Of a DNA stretch of 64,000 nucleotides, positions 1 to 13,180 are shown piece by piece; positions within the stretch are counted from its first letter, which is position 1, and each line of letters starts with the position of its first letter. The DNA is from Mycocentrospora acerina (taxonomy: Eukaryota > Ascomycota > Dothideomycetes > Pleosporales): assembly GCA_022701365.1 (NCBI GenBank), contig JAKUHH010000150.1:682001-746000 (forward strand), in the 5' to 3' direction. The notes beneath the pieces were generated by a model. It had not been told where the DNA came from and made no database searches. It saw only the letters and a program-made list of their open reading frames with translations. The translations under genes were made by a program, and so were the position numbers.

Positions 1-2053
1 TCAACTTGGTACCCCAGCCAATTTCAAGCGCAGACAGCCACATCTTCGGACTTTCTCCCCACTCGGCTCCAATTTCCAATCCCCCCATGTTCTATTGAGT
101 TTCAAGTGGAAAAGACGAGGAGGCTCAGTGTATTGCCCGAACCGTTCGCCACCAGACTAGCCTGCATGGAGGAAACGCAGAGATACAGCGCCATGTACAT
201 CTATGTCATCGCGGAATGTGACAACGGAGTCGTCGCCTGCATATCCGGGAGTTTTTATTATGCATCAAGTAGCATGTGTACCAAACGACTGAGCTTGACA
301 GACGATGATGGGAGGGTTTTTTAAAGTTCCGCGATCGACGTCCCGCGGATTCGCGTGCAGGATCATGTTGTGCGCATCGTCATCCAACCCTTCCTTCCCG
401 CACAGATAGATTGCATTGTTGAGATGTCTGCCAAGTACACAACAGGACAATCTATATGCCTGTTCACTCCATCGTGAAATCCTGTACTGGATACATGCCT
501 GCAATCCACAAAAGTCTGCATAGTGTGATGTGACGAATCGGTATCCTCGGATCAGTGTTGCGAGAGGGTGGCGCTCTCTTCACAAGGCTCCTTGTGGGGA
601 CGCCGGGGCTGTCAAATCTCCCAGCTGAAAAGCCATCATCGAGGCGTCAGCGGTAGCCTTTCTTCTGCCGTGCCTTCCTCGTTCAGCCTGTTTGAACGTT
701 TTTGCCGATCGCTTGGTCGCTTGTGCTTTCTTTTTCCCAACTTACGGGTAGTAGTGTTTTATTCCACGACTCGCATCTAGTCAGGTAGGTTGCGAGCTGA
801 ACTGAGCGAAACTAGAGTTAGTGACAGCCGGAGACTCTTGTATCACATGGGGTGTGGGTTTACATCGAGGCGGTATTGATGGAAGCTTATTTAACATCGT
901 GCACCAATAGACCACTCGGGCCATGGGTTGAGATGTTGGAATTGCCTTGCAACATACAGGGGCTTTGTGCATTCCTGCATCGCGACAGGGATAGTTGGCG
1001 ATGTGGCTGTCTGGAATAACGTCACTCTACTTGTCGCTGATGGGTTCCCACCACCCCCTCTGTTGAAGTCATTCTGCAGTGCGCCTTGTTCGCTGTCTAC
1101 TTCATATCGATTTCTCCCTCTAAAATGCGCCTATGTAGCTTGACATCTGGCGATCGATTTACTTTCTCGCCGAGCCGCGATCGACTGCCCACTAGGATAA
1201 ATCTGATCGTGATTTGCATTTGGAGCAAGCCTTGACCATGTCCATTCACATCCCACGGGAGGATTACACGACGGCTAGCATCGATCGGCCGTGCATGAAG
1301 CCACCCTAGCCTATTTAAGTTAGTGTTTGAAACCAAGTTCGACCTCCATTCCTACGGAACGCTACTGCACTTGGTTCTTGCATCCGCTAATTATTTGACA
1401 CATGTGCACGGGGTTGACTGTGCTCCTCGCATCTAAAAACGTCCGCCCGAAGCTTGCCCCGTTCGCCTCATGTCGGCGAAGACCCGAGGATCCCTTGTGC
1501 AAGGGCGTACCCACGGGAAGGGCCAGGTATACGCCATGGGAAAGCGAGAAGTAGGTAGCTGTGCTGCAGATGCCAGTTTGCCGGGGGCCCATGAATCAAG
1601 AGATCTCTTGCGGGGCCAGGCACATGGAAATATCAAACATGATTGCTGGCAGGTTCAAGTTTTACTTAAACCTCGTTTCCAACCGCAGCTTGACCTTTAG
1701 TCTTCTCTACACTTCTAGTCTGTTTATTTATTAAATACTTGCTCAGCCTCCGACTCGGTAGCCCGTTGCCTCCCATTCTCCACGGGGCACTTTCCGAGGT
1801 CGTTATTAAGACCATTAGCTCCGTCGCCCAGATTTCTCAGTCACTATTCGTGGCGTATTGTTATCCAAGTGTATTCGCCGACCTGGACGGACTCCTTATT
1901 CTGCCTAAGCAAACCGTTGTGCTGAATCTTCTATATATCGCTTTGTGCATCCACTCGTACGGTTTTGCTTTCGGGAATTTCCCTCGGGCCGCACTGTTGA
2001 TCACCATCAAACCCTCTTATTGAGATCTACTAGTCACTCGTTTCACTCTACCA
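1..2053. other. Intergenic, no supported gene
   Basis: Only short unrelated reading frames (under 95 codons) occur on either strand, with no recognisable domain and no convincing splice joins. The right end is presumably the promoter and 5' UTR of the RGS gene at 2054. A pyrimidine-rich stretch around 1690-1720 is the only mild compositional feature I see. Confidence 0.6.
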
Positions 2054-3499
2054 ATGGTTTATCCAATCTCTTACCGTCGCCCTGCACACGTTGCAACGGC
2101 TTCGTCGTCGGAATCTTTGTCCGGAGAGAGAAAGCAAGAGTCCATTCGTGAGTCTGTTCGCTCGGGTAGCAGTGGCATGTCACATGGCATTCCAGAGGCG
2201 CTGTCTTTTGATCGGATCATTGCTGGGGGCGTTTGTCCAGTAAGTCTACTTCGACGATTCAAAAATGAGATGTTAACGTTTGGTAGCCATGCACTGTTCG
2301 GGACTTTATGAACTTCCTCAAATACATTGAACGATCAGCCGAGAACCTCCAGTTTTTCCTCTGGTACCGTGACTACAGCAAGCGCTTCGATACGCTACCA
2401 GAGTCTGAGAAAGCCCTTTCACCCGAATGGACTGGAGAGAAAGCCGTATACGAGAAGCCCATAACCAAGGCCAGGAGTGCTGAGGCTGTGGCTATTCTCA
2501 AGGGCACTGATTTTGCAAGCGAAACAAGTCTTGCTGAGCAAGACAAGAATGACGGAAACCCTTTCTTCACTCCACCCCGAACACCAGTCCATGATGAGTT
2601 CCAGCGCGATGGAGGAGCATCGCTTGATACGTATCAAGATAGTATGATTACTAGTGGCAAAGTAGACCACACTCTACGTGCTGCCGGTGCGTTTGAAGGC
2701 GCAGGCCTCAAGTGGAAGCCCTGTACGTTTCTACCAAATCACCTTTGTTATCACTGAAGACTAACTGTGTCTAGTATCCGTTCAACCCTACCGCGAGGAG
2801 CTTAACCGCATTGTATCCATTTACATTGCTGATGGGGGAGCCCGTCAATTGAATCTATCTTCCAAAGAGCGAGTCTCCCTCCTCCACGCTTTGCAAAACA
2901 CGACACACCCCTCCGCCTTCCGCGAAATCGTCACTACAGTCGAGTGGTCGCTCCGCTGCCAAGCACACCCCAACTTCATCCGCTGGACTATCTGCAACGG
3001 TAACCGACCACGTGTCATCTTTGCTCGCGGGTTGGGCGTTGGCGGCATCGTCGCTGGTTTCCTTACTGCCATCATCCTGACGCTCAGCTCAGCTGGTCGC
3101 GCCTGGCGTGTCCTGTCCCTCATCGGCTTCCTCATTGGAATCTCTACCCTTATCGCAGCGTGGAAGGGTATGTGTGTTGTCTTGCACGGCATGCACCACC
3201 GCCACTTGCGACCCTGGGAGCTATTCGCGTCTGACGATGAGATGGACGGATATGATGACTCGACAACAAGCCTGGCGTCACAAGGGTCAGCTAACTCTTG
3301 GGAGGATGAGCCCTGGGTGGCAAAGTATGAAAAGCGTAACGTTGTCAGGAAGGTGTTCGACCGCGAGGTCTGGATCCAAGAGCCTGCTCTTAGGCAGATT
3401 CAGGATACAATCTTCCTGCAGGCTATTCTCGGAGCATTGGTGTTGGGCGGTGTGGCAGCGGGAGTATTCTGTGCGTTGCCAAAGGGTAATTACTTTTAA
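2054..3499 (+). CDS. RGS-domain protein with C-terminal membrane segments (Rax1-like)
   Basis: Three exons (2054-2239, 2287-2722, 2775-3499) give 448 residues. The RGS region starts near residue 50; exon 2 opens with PCTVRDFMNFLKYIE and continues SAENLQFFLWYRDY, the usual first helices of RGS domains. It continues, with a long charged insert, to about residue 280 (HPSAFREIVTTVEW...HPNFIRW). Hydrophobic segments follow at roughly 289-311, 319-340 and 425-445. RGS followed by three membrane spans is the layout of yeast Rax1 and its filamentous relatives, which act in polarity and cell-wall or G-protein signalling; the exact role here is inferred. Between the second and third spans lies an acidic, serine-rich stretch. 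Introns are 47 and 52 bases and both joins keep the frame. The ATG at 2054 is the first that leads into the RGS domain. It could also be another RGS-TM type protein. Confidence 0.85.
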
Positions 3500-4153
3500 G
3501 TGTCGATGTTGATTGACTGGAGACGTTTTCTTTCACACGCTCTATTCTTTTTCTTTTCTTTGTATATCTTTTTTTTGTACGGTTTGGAGCGTTATACCCG
3601 GATGCGTGTGCAGCCACGTACATCTGGCTTCAGACCGTGTGGATACGGTGTATGATATTGTATTCTTGGATATTATGTTTATGAGTGTTGGAAGCAAGCT
3701 GGCTCCTTTTTTTCTTCAGTCAAAGCAGCAGCCTATGGGTATATGAAACAGGTCTTTCATAGCAATTTCAATAGTCATTTGATGATTTGTTAACATAAAA
3801 TTAACATCGAACCATGACTTCTTTCTTGTTTCTCAGCACTGCATTCAACAACTTGTCTTCTCCTATTAGTAACAAAGGTATTTGAGATACTGTCTACGTT
3901 TTTGTCTACAAGTTGACGCTACGCTTAGTAAAGTTGGATTGGCCAGACCCCTTTCATCTGTCAGTAGCATTAATGATAACTCATTACGAGTAAGCTGAAA
4001 TTTCCACTCTCGTTTTCCCAGCACGATGCAACCCACCAAAGCAGTTTGCCGATCATGGACAGATTCTGTTGCACAGACACCTCAAAAATGATATTAATTA
4101 ATCTGTTACAGGCCCGAAAGACGACATACTCGCATAATATCGGCACTTTACCT
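3500..4153. other. Intergenic between converging genes
   Basis: This holds the 3' flanks of the RGS gene and of ferric reductase 1, which converge here. It is AT-rich, with T runs near 3545-3575 that suit 3' ends. No reading frame with protein-like features was seen. Confidence 0.6.
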
Positions 4154-6336
4154 CTACCACGAGAAAGCTTCAACGTCTAGTTCCCAAGCCACGCTGCCCT
4201 CCCTGCCTCTCTTCGACACCAAATATCTTACATCATCACAGAGCCCTCCAGGTCCACACACGACAACTCCTATTCTCTTCCACCCCTCCGATTCTTCCTT
4301 CTCTAACAAATCTGCGACATCCAGTCGCCCGCCGACCCGGACATCCTTCTCCCGCATCCCTTGCAACACGTTGACAAGGTCGTTGACAAGGCCCTGGTTA
4401 GACACCCCAACGCTCCAGTAAAGCTTTACATTCGAATGCTGTGAGATGAAGGGAAGGGTTGCAGTGATGCCAATACCACCGGCGATGAGGATGAGGCGGT
4501 CTGTTCTTAACACACTTTTGGTCGAGTTGTTGGGATACGGGCCATCGAGAAGAGTGAGTAGGGACATGTGTTGCATGAGTGCTTTTGTCAGACCTGCAGA
4601 CTTGCGCACGTAGAGCGATATACCCGTTGTACTGCTACTGCTGCTGTGAATTGGCGAACTATGAATTGCATTGGAGGCACTAGCCGTATCCAAAGCACCC
4701 GATTTCTCAATGTCGGATGCAGAGTGTTGAGAAGAGGTGGATGCTGCGATACTGTGTCCCCGAGATTGAAGAAGCGAAGTTGGAATGACGCTGAAGGGGT
4801 GATTTTCCCAAGGGCGCAACCGGTTGAGGCTGGGGAAATATGCGTACGTGTGCTTTCCCGGTAGAGCATCCCATCGTATATCTTTGATGTCGATACGGAC
4901 AATGTCTCCGCCAATCTCTGTGACTTCCGACCTCCGGACACCATTCTTTAGAATTCGACCCACGCGAATCAGCCGATCAAAGAACCAAACGGCACATGCT
5001 GCATACAGCCAAAACTCATAACCCCACTTCCTGGTGAACAAAAATTCAACATGATACCAGGAGCCTGCAATGACGAAAACTGCCATGACGATGTGGATAA
5101 TGAGAAACACCTCGTAGCTGAGGCGACGAAAGAATAGAGTAGAGACTACGATCATGATCACACAGGCCAGTGTGGCAACGATCCCCCAAATCCAGTACTG
5201 TTCTGCTTGCACTGTCGCCAGGTCGCCCATCCTCTGGTGTAGCACTAGTTCTATTATTGAGTGTAGTATGACCTGGAGTGCAAAGATCCTTGCTACCCAT
5301 CGGTGCAGAAGCATATACGTAGAATGGCTCCAATTTGTCAGCCATAGAAGAATGTTGTTGCGTCCAGAGAACAAAATGACAAGAGGAGCAAGAGCAAAAG
5401 CCAACACTCCTGTCCGACCACCCGCATATGCCACAATCTCTTGCCAAGTGTCCGGGAACCATGCATTTGGTTGGAATGAACGATACCCGACAGATGTGAA
5501 GATGACATTCAGAATCAGAAACATGATGATGTACCATGTCTGACCCATTGTTGGAGCATTGCCAAGCGAAAACGGGAGAGCGCGTACGTGATAAGTTCCA
5601 ATGACTGATGGCCAAACAAGGCGAGGCTTGATTCTGTCGAGGAATCCAGACATGTAAGGGAGATATCCCAGAACGGTGAAGAGGATGGGAATGGCGAAGC
5701 CAACTACTAAGAGGATGATTCTATTTTCACAATTGATTAACTTCCAGACACGATAGTAACTTCACAAAACCTTAGCTTACCCGTATAGCGAGTGCGTAGA
5801 TTCCGCAAGCTCAAAGTAGTGCAGTGCTCCACGTGATGCTTCCCATGTCTCTTCATTGAACAACGCTGTGAAGTTCAACATTTCGTCTTCTTCTAGCTCC
5901 CTAATTGGAGCCGCCATTTCTGTCAAAGTCTCCTGATAAGTCCATTTAGGTTGCACCTCTGGATCTTTTGTGACCTTCTCAGCCCAGTACTTCTCAAGCT
6001 TCCAGGGTACGACATCTGCACAAGTCTGATTGATGCAATAGGCAATGGTAGTGAGCCATGGTGTATCTTCAGCATAACACTCTGCTGATGTTGGGCCTGC
6101 ACCATGAGAATGAGCACCAGAGGTATGGTCGTACGCTGAGCACTCTAGCATCGCTCCAGAGAAAGTATCTCTGCATGCGAAGGCACAGTTTGGGTCATAC
6201 ACTTTACATAGTCAGCACGTGTCAGGTATTGAATGTCCCATGCATGCTACTGACTGGAAATCCCAAAGCCGATGAACGCTGAGGTTGTGCCAGAAAAGGC
6301 AAAGACCAATGGGCCCGAAATTCTCGCCGTCCTCAT
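4154..6336 (-). CDS. Ferric/metal reductase 1 (FRE family, flavocytochrome b)
   Basis: Three exons (6336-6255, 6201-5781, 5720-4154) give 689 residues. A hydrophobic start suits a signal peptide. A cysteine-bearing extracellular region of about 150 residues follows (MYDPNCAFACRD, then INQTCADV), then a membrane segment and the ferric-reductase core. Two heme-ligand pairs are visible, each 14 residues apart: His307/His321 and His377/His391. The FAD motif HPFS is near 475, the NADPH motif GGIGITA lies further on, and CGPGG is near the C terminus. The family passes electrons from cytosolic NADPH through FAD and two hemes to external Fe(III) or Cu(II) for high-affinity uptake. The stretch between the FAD and NADPH motifs carries a serine-rich insert. 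Introns are 53 and 60 bases; the first follows the signal peptide directly. No ferroxidase or permease gene is adjacent. Which metal it reduces cannot be told from sequence. Confidence 0.93.
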
Positions 6337-6609
6337 GGTTTCAGTTTTCTGCTGACAATCAGGTCTTGATTGATTGTTCAACAGTGGCATGAAATGAGCG
6401 ACCTGCTCTCGCTAAATATCCGTAAGCCTGGACGTCGGAACTGGTCGAGAACGCCGTGGCAAAGACGGCCTGGAAAATCCCAGTGAAATTGTAACTGATC
6501 TATACGCCATTATGCTCAAGTGCAACCTTTTGGCCGTGAACTTGCTCAAACGGAGTCAGGGTTTGTGAGAGATGTCATCTGATTGGCTAGAATCACTTGC
6601 GAAACGTGC

Positions 6610-7027
6610 TCATTCCATAGTCGCCTTGCCCATGTGGTGAAGATACAAACAGACAAATGATAAGAAGGATACGAGCGACGGAGCCAAGATGGGTACAGGT
6701 TTGGCGTCTGGAAATGTGCTCAACTGCAGCGCTTGGCACTCCTTGGCCAATATGTGAAGAGCAATTATCAGGATGGAGGTTGATCGCAAACCAATCACTA
6801 TGTTGACAAGGAGATGATGGGGGAAATATTAGAGATGTAGTGAACGAGACACTGATACCATCTGTGTATTCTGAAGAGGTCAAAGTGAATAGAGTATCGT
6901 AGCACATCGAGTAGTCATCTACAAGATAATGCTTTGCGAGATGCTCACATACGATCAAGAGGTGTATCATTACTAAATTGATGAACAGACAGCAACCTAG
7001 TCTTTTTGAACTCGAGAAGCGGAGCAT
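6610..7027 (-). CDS. Small multi-span membrane protein, unrecognised
   Basis: Two exons (7027-6859 and 6797-6610) joined by a 61-base GT-AG intron give 118 residues. The join keeps the frame exactly and replaces an unsplicable read-through with a coherent hydrophobic protein. Three hydrophobic stretches are visible: RLGCCLFINLVMIHLLIV near residues 9-26, a second around 60-72 (STSILIIALHIL), and a third around 91-108 (ILAPSLVSFLSFVCLYL). I recognise no family; the size and layout resemble small fungal MARVEL-like or other tetraspan proteins, but this is only a resemblance. It lies upstream of ferric reductase 1 on the same strand, with 273 bases between its stop codon and the reductase start codon. 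No signal peptide is evident apart from the first span. The gene is supported by splice consistency only, so it could be a chance frame. Confidence 0.45.
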
Positions 7028-8481
7028 GGTTTGCACTTTGACACTTGACTGGAATGGGCTAACCCACTGACGATGATTTTGAAACATTGACAAAACTTGC
7101 TCGGGAGGCGCAATTTGTTAGCATTAATGACTATGGCCTATTCTTTTGTTTTGCGAGAACTTTGGTTGTATCGCGTTACTCCATTTTTAACTTTGAAGTC
7201 TATAGGTTGCTATCTTGATTTTGGTGACTGGGATGTGGCATCACTTGATGAGGTTGATCATGTTATAGAACTGTCCCCCGGTGACTTTATTAAGACCTCT
7301 GTATATGGCAACAAATCGTTTTCTTAATGCTATTTCTTGCTTTTGTCCGCTGGCCTTTGATCACCTCTGCCAATGTGGAAAATATAAAAAACATACAGAT
7401 ACCATCTCTTAGTAGTATTTATGAGCGGTTTGTTTAATGAAGTACATATAATGAAATATTAATTCAGCTTATCAAAATGAAGCTGGATTTGAAAAGTTGA
7501 AGCTCGAGGTCGTAATCAAATATGTTTCGACGACACAGGCGACGCTTGAGACGAGAAGCGTGTTCAACAAAATAGCAAAGACCGCTGCGCTGTTCTTTAC
7601 GGGTTACTTCTGTTCGCGATGGCGCCGATGTCATGAAGTTGTGTGAATATGGCTTTGTTCAAGGAAGTAGGCTGCCGTAGCAATTTCTCGCGAATGTAAA
7701 AATGCGCCGTCGTTGACCAAGCTTGTTGGTGTGCAACTCTGCAGTGAATATCTATTCTATTCTACCGATAGATCCTAGCTTCCAACTACTCAACAGTCAC
7801 CAGGCCTTTGAGATACTAGCATCGTCATAAAAAGAATGAGAATGTGTTTAAAGGACATATATCAAGGCTACCGAAAGGTATTGAGGCTGAAGCCACACCA
7901 TACTTTCTGGTGTACGACTTTGTATGTAGTTAGATCGTTGACTTGCAGCTCGAAGGATACAGGTTCAGTGCTGGTATCATATTGCAGCCTTTCGACAATA
8001 TGCGAGTTAGGAGTGTATCCTCGACAACGCCGAATGGTAGAACTCCAAGTTGGGGCACGTCGCAACATAGACAACAAACTGTTAGATGTGAACAGAGTTG
8101 GCTATTTGGATGCGGGAAGTATCGTTTGAGATGAGAGATCTTTCAAGTCCCCTTCCCTTGGTTTATCAACTCCCTTAGCCAGCGTGAAGCATGTTTTCAA
8201 ATAGAAAATCACATGATGCTGCAAAGCAGGTCAAGCAATTTTGGGAAGACCAAGCTCTTTGTTAGAAGTAACCGCACTGCCGTCTTATCTAGACGAAGCG
8301 CGACTTTGAAAATCAAATTGCCGCATCTACCTTGGTATTTTCAGGGCTCAACTGATCCAAAAAAGAACCCTATTGACGCCGCCCCAAAACCAAAACCGGC
8401 CGAGTCATGTTCATGTGCTCGTGATTCATAGCAGTGCATCTGGCACGCTCTCTCATAGTGGATCATTTCCACCTCACTGAC
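7028..8481. other. Intergenic, no supported gene
   Basis: AT-rich in the middle (about 7330-7500). Short frames around 7097-7327 and 7836-8134 lack domain features, a good start context or splice partners. The last 300 bases contain the 3' flank of ADE4. Confidence 0.5.
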
Positions 8482-10392
8482 TTAATTATAGTCATACTGG
8501 TTGTGCAAGCTAATGTCCTGGCTGTTCTGTTGTCGGCGCTCTTCTCCATCACCATTTGTGTCGGAGTTGTTTGGCTGATCGTGCTCAGTGCCTTGGGCCG
8601 GATGTTGTTCGGAACTCACGATGGCGTCGCTTGGAATGACATTACCATATTGGTCAACAGCCTGATGAAAACGTTAGTTTACTTGAGCGAGATAATGTCA
8701 TAGCGCAACTCACAACACCTTTCGCGGCCATGCGTACCTGCGTCTGATCCGCTACTCCGTGGACAACGGCTTCACGTGCCTTCTCCATGACCTTTTGCTT
8801 ACGTGACTCTCCGCGGACTTTCTCGAGATGCTCAAAGTAACCATCATCGACAGGCGTGACGTATTTTCCACAGAATACACCAACTTCGAACTTCTGAGTT
8901 TTGGGATCACGGGGGGAGAGGGCCGCACATGCACTCTCAAGATCCTCAAGGGTCTGATAGATGACATCATCTGCGCCAATGTGCTTGGCTATAGCAGCTG
9001 AGTCCCGATGGTGTGCAATGAGTTCCGAGGAAGATGCGAGATCAATACCGTAGATGTGTGCGTTGGTGATAGGTGGAGCACAGGAAGAGAAGTAGACCTT
9101 CTTAGCACCAGCCTCACGAGCCATGAGCACAATCTCTCGAGATGTTGTTCCTCGCACGATTGAGTCATCCACAAGCAGAACATTCTTGCCCTTGAACTTC
9201 TTTTCCATAGCGTTGAGTTTCGCGCGGACACCCTTCTGGCGAAGTTTCTGTGATGGCATAATGAATGTACGGAAGATATATCGGTTCTTGACAAAGCCTT
9301 GAACGTATGGCTTGTTGAGCGACTCAGCAACACACACGGCAGAAGTAATGGCAGTCTCCGGGATTGGCATCACTACATCAATCTCCTTCAGGGCCAGAGG
9401 GCCAAGTTGTCGTCTAATGGTGTCGGCGAGCGTGAAGCCCATGTTGCGTCGACTCTCATCAACGTCTATGCCATCGATAACTGAATCTGGGCGCGCGAAG
9501 TAGACGTACTCGAAAATGTCTGGAGTATAGTTTGCTTGTTCGGCAACCTGCTTGAAAACAGGTTCCTTGCCCTTCTCAATGATTACGGCTTGACCTGGAA
9601 GGATATCCTGGAAGTCCTTGTATCCGCATTGTGTTAAGGCTACGCTCTCAGACGCCATCATGTAGTCCTTGTGGCCAGACTCAGATGTTCGGGACCCCAA
9701 AACCATGGGGCGGATACCGTAGGGATCACGGAAACCGATCAGACCGAAACCTAAATATTGTAAGCAACGATGCCGTGATGTAGTCTAGTTTGCTGCACGT
9801 ACCCGCAAGCATGGCTGTACATGCCCAACCGCCGGTGCACAACTTGTACATGCGCTCCAAAGCTGCGAAGCAGTCATCAGCGTTAATACGCGCTTTGCCC
9901 GTCTCGTTCAGCTCATCAGCAAAGATATTCAGCATCATCTCGCTGTCACTTTCTGTGTTGATATGCCTGTGCGCTTCGTGGTCGAGTCGCTGTCGCAGCG
10001 CTGGCGCGTTGATCAGGTTTCCGTTGTGCGTCATGCAGATGCCATAGGGACTGTTGACGTAAAATGGCTGAGCCTCGGAGTTTGCGCTGCTTCCAGCAGT
10101 TGGGTACCTCAGATGACCAAGGCCCATGAAACCGGGTAGGTCGGAAACGCGAGCACCATCCTGGAAGACCTTTGAGGCCATACCATTGCCCTTGCACTGG
10201 TGAAAGCGCCCACCAGAGCTACAGCTGACAATACCCGCTGCATCCTGCCCGCGGTGCTGAAGCAGATATAGGGCATCATGGATCTCTACAGCAGCCGACT
10301 GCGATTTTCTTAAATTCTTAGTACACCATCTGTGAGGTAATGCAAGGGGGCGCTTACGGATCACCATGGATCACGGCGATAATACCACACAT
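8482..10392 (-). CDS. ADE4: Amidophosphoribosyltransferase (glutamine PRPP amidotransferase)
   Basis: Four exons (10392-10358, 10308-9803, 9750-8714, 8661-8482) give 585 residues. The protein makes phosphoribosylamine from PRPP and glutamine, the first committed step of de novo purine synthesis in the cytosol. It begins MCGIIAVIHG, so Cys2 is exposed as the N-terminal nucleophile of the class II glutaminase domain; QHRGQDAAGI, GHLRYPTAG and THNGNLIN follow. The phosphoribosyltransferase half carries MPIPETAITSA and the PRPP loop VLLVDDSIVRGTT near 371-383. The 12-codon first exon holds the catalytic cysteine and is easily missed. The hydrophilic tail after about residue 526 is encoded by a short last exon and ends NQYDYN. 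Introns are 49-52 bases. A probable 5' UTR intron is listed separately. Confidence 0.97.
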
Positions 10393-10434
10393 CTTGGGAA
10401 GTGGTGGGTGATGTAGAGAAAGTTAAAGGAGGGT

Positions 10435-10619
10435 CTGGAGAAAGCGTTAGTTGACCGTTTTTAGATCATGCAAACGCGGCTTTTTTCCGATAGTGGGGTT
10501 GCTTTCGTTCAGGAAGTCTTTTGGCGCTCATTCTGTGAAAGTCGCAAGTCTAACATCTAAAAATATGACGAAATCATCATGAAAGCAGGGAGAAAGGAGA
10601 AAAACTGCTTGCAACTCAC
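10435..10619 (-). other. Probable 5' UTR intron of ADE4
   Basis: On the minus strand AAG is followed by GTGAGT at 10619. A CTAAC branch site and a pyrimidine tract ending in CTCCAG close the segment at 10435, about 40 bases before the ADE4 start codon. This is a good 185-base intron in the leader. It is inferred from splice signals only. Confidence 0.5.
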
Positions 10620-11775
10620 CTTGATAGGAAGTATCTACGCAGTCAAATGACGCGCTCAAGGAACTCGGAAGAGGTGGGGTGCGGGTGTGATGCGGCCAGT
10701 AACGGCTAGAAGAGATAGGCCATCAGTTCTCGCTCCGTTAATAATTGGCGTCAATGTCGCTCTGGGAATGCTATCCCGAGTGAAGCTGGCGTAGAGATAC
10801 ATTTTTCTGGGAGCAATCCATAGGAGGAGCACTGCTGAGCGAACACCACACGCGGTCAGAGAATTTTTACGTCCGTGCGCGGCCCGACTTTGTGGCCGAT
10901 TTCCTCACGTGGGAGATGGAGCAATTTCATCGTCTGATGCTTGCTCCAGGGATTTTAGTCATAATTCTGCCTTTCTTAGTTTTCATACAGACTCCCTAAT
11001 GCAAATATTACATAACATTTTCCCAGCCTTGCACATGTACATAATCGTTTATAACAACAATCTCCAATCGTCTTCTGTCGATCTAGTTGCATTTAAAACC
11101 AAGAAATTTATTTCTCCTCTGTGACAGCCACAGCCTAATCCTTCCCAAGGGTTTAAAACCTCAAAGCTCTCAATCTTGATGGCGAGCTCTGTATCTCATC
11201 TTAGATTTGTGATCACATCTCCTCTTACATTCAAGATTCAATGTCCCTGAATATCCTTGGACGCCATTCAGCTCGCCTACCTAATGTGATAGCTACCAAG
11301 AATATGTATCGACTCTTATTGGGGCATTATTGATTATTCTTGTGTAAAAGTCAGTGCGTCAACTAGATGTGCAAACTATAGAAGATCTGAATCGACGTTT
11401 ACCCGGCGCGATTCTTTGACTTGAAAGATTTTTCCAAACCTATGGGTTTCTGTGATATAGTGCATTGCCTGCAAGTAAGCGGCCTACATCTTTGCAGACG
11501 AAAGAATTTGCAGAACCCTCCGCTGAAGTATATGACACATCGGAAGTACTACGATGGGTAAGGCGTGCGCCCTCTTGTAGTCTGGCTGCACCTGCATATC
11601 CGCTTCGGCATCCCATCAACGGGATTTACCTTATTCCCGCCCAGTACCGATTCATTTCAGTCACCGCCCAGACCTGAGAGTCCTGCGTAAAAAAGACTGT
11701 TCGCGGTGGTCAAATACTACTCATGTTTTTGACATAGTTCCAATCTTTTCATTCTCGTCTTCGCCATACGCCACG
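10620..11775. other. Shared upstream region of ADE4 and the MCT-like transporter
   Basis: These are divergent genes, so the stretch should hold both promoters. It is AT-rich from about 10970 to 11350. No gene, tRNA or clear repeat was seen. Confidence 0.5.
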
Positions 11776-13180
11776 ATGGAACCCTACAGCTCCCACGTAC
11801 CATCAGACCTTGAATTCGGAAACACCACATCCGATAAACAGGACCTTGCAACCACATGCGCCGTCACACGCATAACGTCCGCTGGACCTCCTCCAAACGG
11901 TGGCTGGGAAGCCTGGTCACAAGTCCTCGGCGGCTTCATTATAACATTCCTCGTCTGGGGATTGATCACGAGCTTCGGCATGTTCCAAGCGTATTACGTG
12001 TCTATCCGGCTCTCGTCTCCATCGAACGTCTCATGGATAGGTTCTGTCATGATCTTCTTGCTAATGATTGTTCCGCTGTGGTCTGGTGCTGCCTCTGATG
12101 TCGGACATTTCAGAATGCTCATTCGGTGCGGCATGGTGCTGTGGCTACTAGGCATCTTCATGACGAGTGTATGCAAGGAGTACTGGCAGTTTGTTCTGGC
12201 TCAGGGCGTGTGTGTTGGTGTTGCGAATGGACTGTTGTTCGTACCCATGATGTCGGTGGTAGCGACGTATTTTGATCCGAGTAAAAGGAGCCTTGCCATT
12301 GCGGTATTGTTGTGTGGGACTGCAACCGGCGGAATGGTGTTCCCGATAATGTTGAATCGGATGTTTAATTCAATCGGATTTGGGTGGGCTGTGAGATGCT
12401 TTGGCTTCATGGCTATGGTATTGTTTGTGATAGCTGAAAGACTGCTGAAGAAAAGACTGCCGCCAAAGGATTCAGCGAAATTCCTTGAGCTGAGCGAGCT
12501 GAAGGACATCGTGTTTGTACTGTTTGTATGTGATAGGTCCACATCAATATTGTTTACAACTAACATTCCAAGGTTGTTGGCAATATCCTCAATTTCTCTG
12601 GTCTCTACTTCGCTTTCTTCTACGTTAGTCGCTTGCTCCCTTACCTTGCACAAATACTGATCGCCGCCAGGTCAACGCATATGCGCGTAGCAGACTCGGC
12701 CTGACCCTAGAGGAAACTGTACCTATTCTCATGGTCATGAATGGTGTTGGCATCCCAGGTCGACTGATTCCCATGTACCTAGCTGATCGCTATTTTCGTC
12801 CCATTCACGTTGGACTCCCTGTAAACCTCATTATGGCCATTCTACTCTTCGTTTGGATATCCATCAAGGATGTCACGTCAATGTATGTTTTCGCAGTATT
12901 CTACGGCTTCTTTGCCGCTGCGCTTCAAGGGCTTTTCCCCGCAACGATGGCAGATCTTACCATCGATCCAAAGAAGACAGGAACACGATTCGGAATGGGT
13001 TTTGCGATCGCAAGCTTTGGAGTACTTATTGGTAGTCCGGTTGGCGGGGTTTTGGTCGAACTTGGGCATGGAAACTATTTGTATGCGCAGGTGTTTGCTG
13101 GCGTCTGTGCAACTTTGGGTTTCTTCTGTGTCCTTTTAGCAGCATTTATACACAGCCAAAATTCCGAGACGCTCAATTAA
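11776..13180 (+). CDS. Major facilitator transporter, monocarboxylate (MCT/MCH) type
   Basis: Three exons (11776-12525, 12573-12623, 12671-13180) give 436 residues with about 11-12 hydrophobic spans. The middle exon is only 51 bases. After a polar N terminus comes PPPNGGWEAWSQVLGGFIITF, the PDGGWGW-like entry into the first span that marks fungal MCT-like carriers. The second half contains NGVGIPGRLIPMYLADRYF, a typical MCT loop with R and D, and ends in hydrophobic helices with a short SQNSETLN tail. Family members move small acids such as lactate or pyruvate, or other small solutes, across the plasma membrane, and yeast Mch proteins have mixed roles; the substrate is not predictable. The exon joins are both 47-base introns in frame. 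It is divergent from ADE4. Nothing nearby suggests a pathway. Confidence 0.92.
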
